From Musicola paradisiaca NCPPB 2511 (GTDB lineage: Bacteria > Pseudomonadota > Gammaproteobacteria > Enterobacterales > Enterobacteriaceae): DNA of 64,000 nucleotides. Shown one piece after another: positions 59,474 to 64,000 of the stretch. The stretch lies in contig NZ_CM001857.1 in the NCBI RefSeq assembly GCF_000400505.1, positions 4,411,868 to 4,475,867 of the forward strand, written 5' to 3'. Below the pieces are notes generated by a model. It saw nothing but the letters and a program-made list of their open reading frames with translations, had not been told where the DNA came from and ran no database searches. Position 1 is the stretch's first letter. The number at the start of each line of letters is the position of its first letter. Both the position numbers and the translations under genes were made by a program.

Positions 59474-61578
59474 ACCGGCATATCTCCCTCATTAGCCACC
59501 GATGCCTTCTCGGAAGCGGCTTTTTTCCGCCGGAAAGTCAGCAATGCGCCGAAAAAGTCGTAAACGGTACACACAATCGCCCACAACGAGCGCAGCGGGT
59601 TATCCTTCGGCCACGGCGTGTTCATCCACGCATCGGCGCGCGACAACACCACGCGCACCAATGCCCGACGATGGCTCAGCGGAATATCGTCAAACCGCAG
59701 GCGGATGATTTCGTCATCCGTCGCCACGGATTGCACCGGAATACAAATCTCGCTGGACTGCACCAACAGTTCGATGGCTTCGATCTCGTCATGCTTGTGG
59801 CGCAGATCCGGCGCTTTAATCTGCGCGCCGCCCATCGACAGGTTGATGGTTTTGGAACGGGAAGCGATACCACTGGCGTAATGGATAATGACCGGCATAT
59901 CCACATCGATACGGATGGTTTTGCGTACCTGTTTGGTTTCACGCGCTACGGCGATGGCCGCCAGCAGAATCAGCAAGCAGAACGCCGCCCATCCCATATT
60001 CAACGCCACGACATACGGGTCAACATTGAAATACTCGTGGGCGAGCATGCGCGTAATCCCTGCCGCCAGCCCAGCCACCAGCAGGAAAGCGGTGATGATG
60101 TGAGGCCGCACAATACGGAAGTCAAAGAATCCTTCATCCAGCAGGCCGCCTTTGTCGGTCACGTTAAACTTGCCGTGTTTCGGCGAAATCAGTGTAACCA
60201 ACGTGGGAATGACCAGATGGAACGACATCACCGCTTCATAGATTTCGCCCCAGAAGCTGTAGCGATAACGGCCATTCATGCGGGAGTTGACATAAATGGA
60301 CATCACCAGATGCGGTAAAACATAGGCGAAAATCATTTCTGCCGATGAATGGATGATGTTGAGATTGAAGAGCAGGTACGCCAACGGCGCCGTCAAAAAC
60401 ACCACGCGCGGCAAGCCGAACAGGAAATGGAGCATAGCGTTGAGATAACACAGGCGCTGCTGCCAGGTCAGACCGCGCCCCAGCAACGGGTTATCCATAC
60501 GGAAAATCTGCGTCATGCCGCGCGCCCAGCGGGTACGCTGGATCACATGCAACACCAGACGCTCGGTCGCCAGACCGGCCGCCAGCGGGATCGACAGGAA
60601 GGCGGATTTCCAACCGCGGCGCTGTAATTTCATGGCGGTATGGGCATCTTCCGTCACGGTTTCCACCGCAAAACCGCCGATTTCATCCAGCGCCGCGCGG
60701 CGAATCACCGCGCAGGAACCACAGAAGAAGGTGGCGTTCCAGGTATCGTTGCCCTGTTGTACCGGGCCGTAGAACAACGAGCCCTCGTTCGGCATATTGC
60801 TCGCCAGACGCAGGTTGCGCTCAAACGGATCCGGCGAATAGAAATAGTGCGGCGTTTGCAGCAACGCCAGTTTGGGATCCGACAGGAACGGGCCGACCGT
60901 CGCCTGTAGGAAAATGCGCTTCGCGACGTGGTCACAGTCAAACACGCAAATCAACTCGCCCTGAGTCAGCGTCATCGCATGGTTGAGGTTGCCCGCTTTG
61001 GCGTGAGCGTTATTGTTGCGGGTGATATACCCCACCCCCGCCTGCGCGGCGAATACCGCGAACTCGTCGCGTTTGCCGTCGTCCAGCAGATAAACCTTCA
61101 TTTTGTCGCGCGGGTAGTCGATACATTGGGCAGCCAGCACCGTGTCTCTCACCACGTCCAGACTTTCGTTATAGGTGGGAATATAGACGTCCACCGTCGG
61201 CCACAGGCTGGAATCTTCCGGCAACGGCTCGATGGTGCGCTCCAGCGGCCAGGTGGTCTGCAGGAAGCCGAGCATCAATACCACCCAGACATACAGCTCG
61301 GCGGCAAACAGCCCAATACCGAGCAACGCTTCGATTTCAGAATTGAAATGCAGGGTTTCGGTGGCGCGCCAATAAATATAGCGGGTGGACATCAGCACCG
61401 ACAAAATAACCAGCACAACCGAAATTTCACGGCGCTTGCTGAACCCCAACAAAAACATGATCGCCATACTGACCAGACCAAAAATATATTGTTTCTGGCT
61501 GTCCATCGGCGTAATGACAATCACGATCGCTGCAGGCAAAAGTACCAACAACAGCACATAAAACAGGATCTTTTTCAT
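59470..61578 (-). CDS. bcsA: BcsA, cellulose synthase catalytic subunit
   Basis: A 702-residue GT2 enzyme with membrane helices at both ends of the catalytic domain. The catalytic motifs are all visible: DDGKRDEF, VFDCDHV (DxD), TEDAHTAMKLQRRGW (TED) and QRTRWARG (QxxRW). A PilZ domain (about 575-670) has the c-di-GMP motifs RKTIR (RxxxR) and NLSMGG (N/DxSxxG). It makes beta-1,4-glucan from UDP-glucose. AGGATAATCT precedes ATG 61578. Confidence 0.97.
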   Translation of the reverse strand: MKKILFYVLLLVLLPAAIVIVITPMDSQKQYIFGLVSMAIMFLLGFSKRREISVVLVILSVLMSTRYIYWRATETLHFNSEIEALLGIGLFAAELYVWVVLMLGFLQTTWPLERTIEPLPEDSSLWPTVDVYIPTYNESLDVVRDTVLAAQCIDYPRDKMKVYLLDDGKRDEFAVFAAQAGVGYITRNNNAHAKAGNLNHAMTLTQGELICVFDCDHVAKRIFLQATVGPFLSDPKLALLQTPHYFYSPDPFERNLRLASNMPNEGSLFYGPVQQGNDTWNATFFCGSCAVIRRAALDEIGGFAVETVTEDAHTAMKLQRRGWKSAFLSIPLAAGLATERLVLHVIQRTRWARGMTQIFRMDNPLLGRGLTWQQRLCYLNAMLHFLFGLPRVVFLTAPLAYLLFNLNIIHSSAEMIFAYVLPHLVMSIYVNSRMNGRYRYSFWGEIYEAVMSFHLVIPTLVTLISPKHGKFNVTDKGGLLDEGFFDFRIVRPHIITAFLLVAGLAAGITRMLAHEYFNVDPYVVALNMGWAAFCLLILLAAIAVARETKQVRKTIRIDVDMPVIIHYASGIASRSKTINLSMGGAQIKAPDLRHKHDEIEAIELLVQSSEICIPVQSVATDDEIIRLRFDDIPLSHRRALVRVVLSRADAWMNTPWPKDNPLRSLWAIVCTVYDFFGALLTFRRKKAASEKASVANEGDMPV

Positions 61579-61666
61579 AGATTATCCTGACAGAGATTTA
61601 ATGAAAAAAGTCTGTTAAAACAGATGGTTACAATAAAGTCAAAGAAAAGGTCATTAATTCGACTTT

Positions 61667-62464
61667 TTAGCCGGTTTTAAAATCGGCGTGGACTTCGCCA
61701 TTACCTATTTTAATATCCAGCACGGACGCAACCCGTTTACCGATCAGCTCAATATCGAATGCCGCCGCCGATACCGGATTGAAATCGAAAATAGATCGTT
61801 GTGATGCGTTGGCCTCTGCGACGCTTTCATCGCGATGAACGCAGCCAATCAACTTGTCCGCCATCCGCTGTTGCACGAACGACGTCACCTGACTGCTGAC
61901 CGAACGACGGTTATCGGTCTGATTCAACAACAGGTAATAGCCTTTTTTGTGGTTCAACTCTTCACCGGTGAGTTTATTCCCTTCAATGTGCGGAAATACC
62001 GAGAGCGAGGCGGTATCCGCCAGCATGACCACCAGATGCAGGTCGGCCAGATTCGTCATCGCCTTCAGCGCGGGGCCTGGGCCAGGAGGAAAATCCGCCA
62101 CCACCACCAGCCCCGGATAATTCATCACCGTGCTGAGCCCTCGTTGCAGAAATAGCGGATCGGTTTCCAGACTGTGTTCAAACGCCAGACGCTGTTCTTC
62201 CGTCACGTCGCCGTATGGCAGCAGGAAAATGTTCTCGTCCGTCGTCAGGATCGATTGACTCCAGTCCGCCACATCGCCCGATTTGGCGACATAGCCGCGG
62301 GCATCGGTCAGCGCGACGCCGAAATGTAGCCGCAGCGCGTTTTGCGGATCAAAATCAATCGCCAACACTTTGCTACCGCTACGCGCCAGCGTATAAGCCA
62401 GATTGGCTGCGACAGTCGTCTTACCAACGCCACCTTTAGGGGAACAAATACAAATCAACGGCAT
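61667..62464 (-). CDS. bcsQ: BcsQ, ParA/MinD-like cellulose synthesis protein
   Basis: A 265-residue ATPase of the MinD/ParA class, with the deviant Walker A CSPKGGVGKTTVAANLAYTL, switch II DFPPGPGPAL and the C-terminal helical part. BcsQ localises the cellulose complex at the cell pole and is needed for cellulose production in E. coli. It overlaps the end of bcsO by ten bases and precedes bcsA. Confidence 0.93.
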   Translation of the reverse strand: MPLICICSPKGGVGKTTVAANLAYTLARSGSKVLAIDFDPQNALRLHFGVALTDARGYVAKSGDVADWSQSILTTDENIFLLPYGDVTEEQRLAFEHSLETDPLFLQRGLSTVMNYPGLVVVADFPPGPGPALKAMTNLADLHLVVMLADTASLSVFPHIEGNKLTGEELNHKKGYYLLLNQTDNRRSVSSQVTSFVQQRMADKLIGCVHRDESVAEANASQRSIFDFNPVSAAAFDIELIGKRVASVLDIKIGNGEVHADFKTG

Positions 62465-63063
62465 GATGCAATCTTCTTCAGTAGTGGTTCCAGCGGCATA
62501 TCTTTCGATACCACCGAACTTGTTGGCTTATTATAGGCGCTGAACAGACTCCGAAAACGGGGGGGTTCTGGCGGTACGTCATGGCGCGCGTTTTGGAATA
62601 GCGGCTGTTCCGGCAAAGAAACGGGCGTAGGGGCCGGCGCAGTCGACATGAACGGGGGGCTTGTCGGTATCACTGGCGCGGGGTCAACCGACGGCAAGAC
62701 CGCACTCACGATCCTTTCCGGTTCAGGCAAGGGCGCATCATGCGATACCAGCAAAGCATCAATCTCGCCGATCAATGAGCGGGAGGACTCAACGGCGCCG
62801 GACGTCCTGACAGTCGCGTCACTCACCCTGGCCGGCATCATCGGCGTAGCAAGGTGCTCAAACCTGACACGCTCCGCATGCGCGGCATTGGCGGGTTCAC
62901 CACCCAGTGCAACATCTTGAGGTTCTTGGATTTTTAGCAATGACCTGACAACCGGCCAGACCGCCGTTTCCGGCTGCGATATCGGACCGGACATATCCCT
63001 GAACGTGATATCTTTTATACGGGCTTTGTCCTTAAAGCGCTGCATATCATCATAATTTTTCAT
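62455..63063 (-). CDS. bcsO: BcsO, Pro-rich cellulose biosynthesis accessory protein
   Basis: A 202-residue cytosolic protein with a basic N-terminal part (MKNYDDMQRFKDKARIKDIT), a Pro/Ala/Ser/Val-rich middle (about 60-160) and a C-terminus ending PLEPLLKKIASCR. It matches BcsO, a poorly understood protein found with bcsD in operons of this type. It is the first gene of the bcs operon. AGGATA stands about ten bases before the ATG. Confidence 0.82.
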   Translation of the reverse strand: MKNYDDMQRFKDKARIKDITFRDMSGPISQPETAVWPVVRSLLKIQEPQDVALGGEPANAAHAERVRFEHLATPMMPARVSDATVRTSGAVESSRSLIGEIDALLVSHDAPLPEPERIVSAVLPSVDPAPVIPTSPPFMSTAPAPTPVSLPEQPLFQNARHDVPPEPPRFRSLFSAYNKPTSSVVSKDMPLEPLLKKIASCR

Positions 63064-63440
63064 GTTATTGAAATATCCTCAAAAGGATAATTGACGAATG
63101 AAGCACTGGATCACAGGGCGAAATACAGGCCATGAGTCTATTATTTATACCCATATTTAGACATGAGGTAAATTACCTTTTGATAAAAAACAAAACCCAG
63201 CAACATCAAATTCATTTTTCAGTATTGAAAATTACATAAACAACAATTTAATAATAAAAAATGATATATAACGTCCATAAAATACCGCGTCATATTCTAA
63301 TGAATATTCGTTTTTTTCATGAGAACTTGTTTACCTCCTCCTTAATAATTCGTTGAATGCTCTAATAAAAGCAATAATACAAATAAAAAACTCTTGGTTA
63401 TGACACATAAATAAATTTAAATAGTGCCATAATTTCCATA
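63064..63440. other. AT-rich upstream region of the bcs operon
   Basis: About 380 bases, strongly AT-rich, with no gene. It must contain the bcs promoter. An AGGTAA-A-TTACCT palindrome at 63166-63178 lies about 100 bases before bcsO and could be an operator; no protein can be assigned. Confidence 0.5.
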
Positions 63441-63470
63441 AAAAAAATCTCCTTCTGAAACAGAAGGAGA
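63441..63470 (-). terminator. Terminator of eamA
   Basis: On the minus strand TCTCCTTCTG (63470-63461), loop TTT, CAGAAGGAGA (63457-63448), then seven T residues (63447-63441). It ends the eamA transcript. Confidence 0.9.
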
Positions 63471-63495
63471 CACTATTAGCGAGAATATGAATTTA

Positions 63496-64000
63496 CTATG
63501 AATATCGAACTCGCTTCAAAAAAATAAGCCGCGAACCGAACAGATTGATCAACAATCCCAGCATCACCAGCAAAATACCGGCCAGTTGCACCCAGGATAA
63601 CGTCTCGCCCAGCAACAACATGGCGCTCAACAGCCCGACGATCGGCACCAGCAACGACAGCGGCGCCACGCGCCAGGTGTCATAACGTGCCAGCAATCGG
63701 CCCCACAGCCCATACCCAATGATGGTTGACAGAAAAGACAGATACATCAACGCCAGCACCGTAGACAGGCTGATGGTTGCCAAACTTGCCGTTACCCGTT
63801 CTCCGCTTTCAAACCACCATGAACACAGCAAAAACAACCCGGCTGGAATCAACGCGCTCCAAATCACCAGCGACATGGCGTTTACCGCATACCGCTGCAT
63901 AATCTGCCGGTTGCAATGGTTGCCGCAGGCCCAGGAAAATGCAGCCGCCAGCGTCAGCAACAACGCGGTCAGCGTAATGCCGGACACCGAAATCGTGCTG
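63496..64000 (-). CDS. eamA: EamA (YdeD)-like DMT transporter, C-terminal part
   Basis: The frame runs off the right window edge, and 168 C-terminal residues are visible. About five hydrophobic segments of the second EamA domain are present. The sequence (LTLAAAFSWACGNHCNRQIM; VIWSALIPAGLFLL; RYDTWRVAPLSLLVPIVGL) is very close to E. coli EamA, an exporter of O-acetylserine and cysteine. The start is outside the window. Confidence 0.88.
   Translation of the reverse strand, partial: STISVSGITLTALLLTLAAAFSWACGNHCNRQIMQRYAVNAMSLVIWSALIPAGLFLLCSWWFESGERVTASLATISLSTVLALMYLSFLSTIIGYGLWGRLLARYDTWRVAPLSLLVPIVGLLSAMLLLGETLSWVQLAGILLVMLGLLINLFGSRLIFLKRVRYS

Overview
The window looks like a chromosomal segment of a plant-associated enterobacterium, most probably Dickeya (Pectobacteriaceae). 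Four things point there: long collinear blocks with E. coli (ugpBAECQ, liv, panZ-rpoH-ftsXEY-rsmD-yhhL, tusA-yhhQ-dcrB-yhhS, kdgK-yhjJ-dctA-bcs), a good KdgR-type operator in front of kdgK, a cellulose operon carrying bcsD and bcsO, and an unusually large array of chemoreceptors. Names rest on sequence recognition and synteny recalled from memory; no database search was run.

Layout. 1-2040: right end of a P2-like integrative element, with an unknown AT-rich gene cut by the window edge, a small acidic protein where cox would be expected, two overlapping operator-like inverted repeats, a P2 C-type repressor and a P2-type integrase. The element abuts the cpxP 3' region, where a CpxQ-like sRNA and its terminator can be read. 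2129-4872: cpxP and, divergently, cpxRA with a perfect CpxR box between them. 5148-8098: an overlapping pair encoding an exported repeat protein and a DUF3142-type protein. 8207-15247: trmL, a yhhA-like gene, an AEC transporter and the Pho-box-preceded ugpBAECQ operon for glycerol-3-phosphate uptake. 15248-27293: five tandem methyl-accepting chemotaxis proteins separated by AT-rich spacers, inserted at what in E. coli is the ugpB-livF junction. 27455-33579: an aminotransferase and the livKHMGF branched-chain amino acid transporter. 33980-45546: conserved housekeeping genes (panZ, rpoH, ftsXEY, rsmD, yhhL, DUF1820, yhhN, tusA, yhhQ, dcrB, yhhS, yhjD). 45731-50934: kdgK, an ERIC element, an AlaX-like gene remnant, yhjJ and dctA. 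51434-63063: a bcsOQABCDZ cellulose operon. 63496-64000: C-terminal part of eamA.

How the genes work together. CpxAR and CpxP sense and answer envelope stress, with CpxQ as the probable RNA arm. Ugp scavenges glycerol-3-phosphate under phosphate starvation, and Liv imports branched-chain amino acids. KdgK finishes pectin breakdown, DctA imports C4-dicarboxylates, and the MCP array steers motility. The bcs operon makes and exports cellulose under c-di-GMP control.

The most notable observation is that two neighbouring bcs genes are each broken by a one-base change in a homopolymer: bcsC at an A6 run (53517-53522) and bcsD at a G8 run (52517-52524). Almost every other gene in the window is open over its expected length. 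These could be assembly errors, real inactivation of cellulose export, or a phase-variable switch; raw reads would decide.
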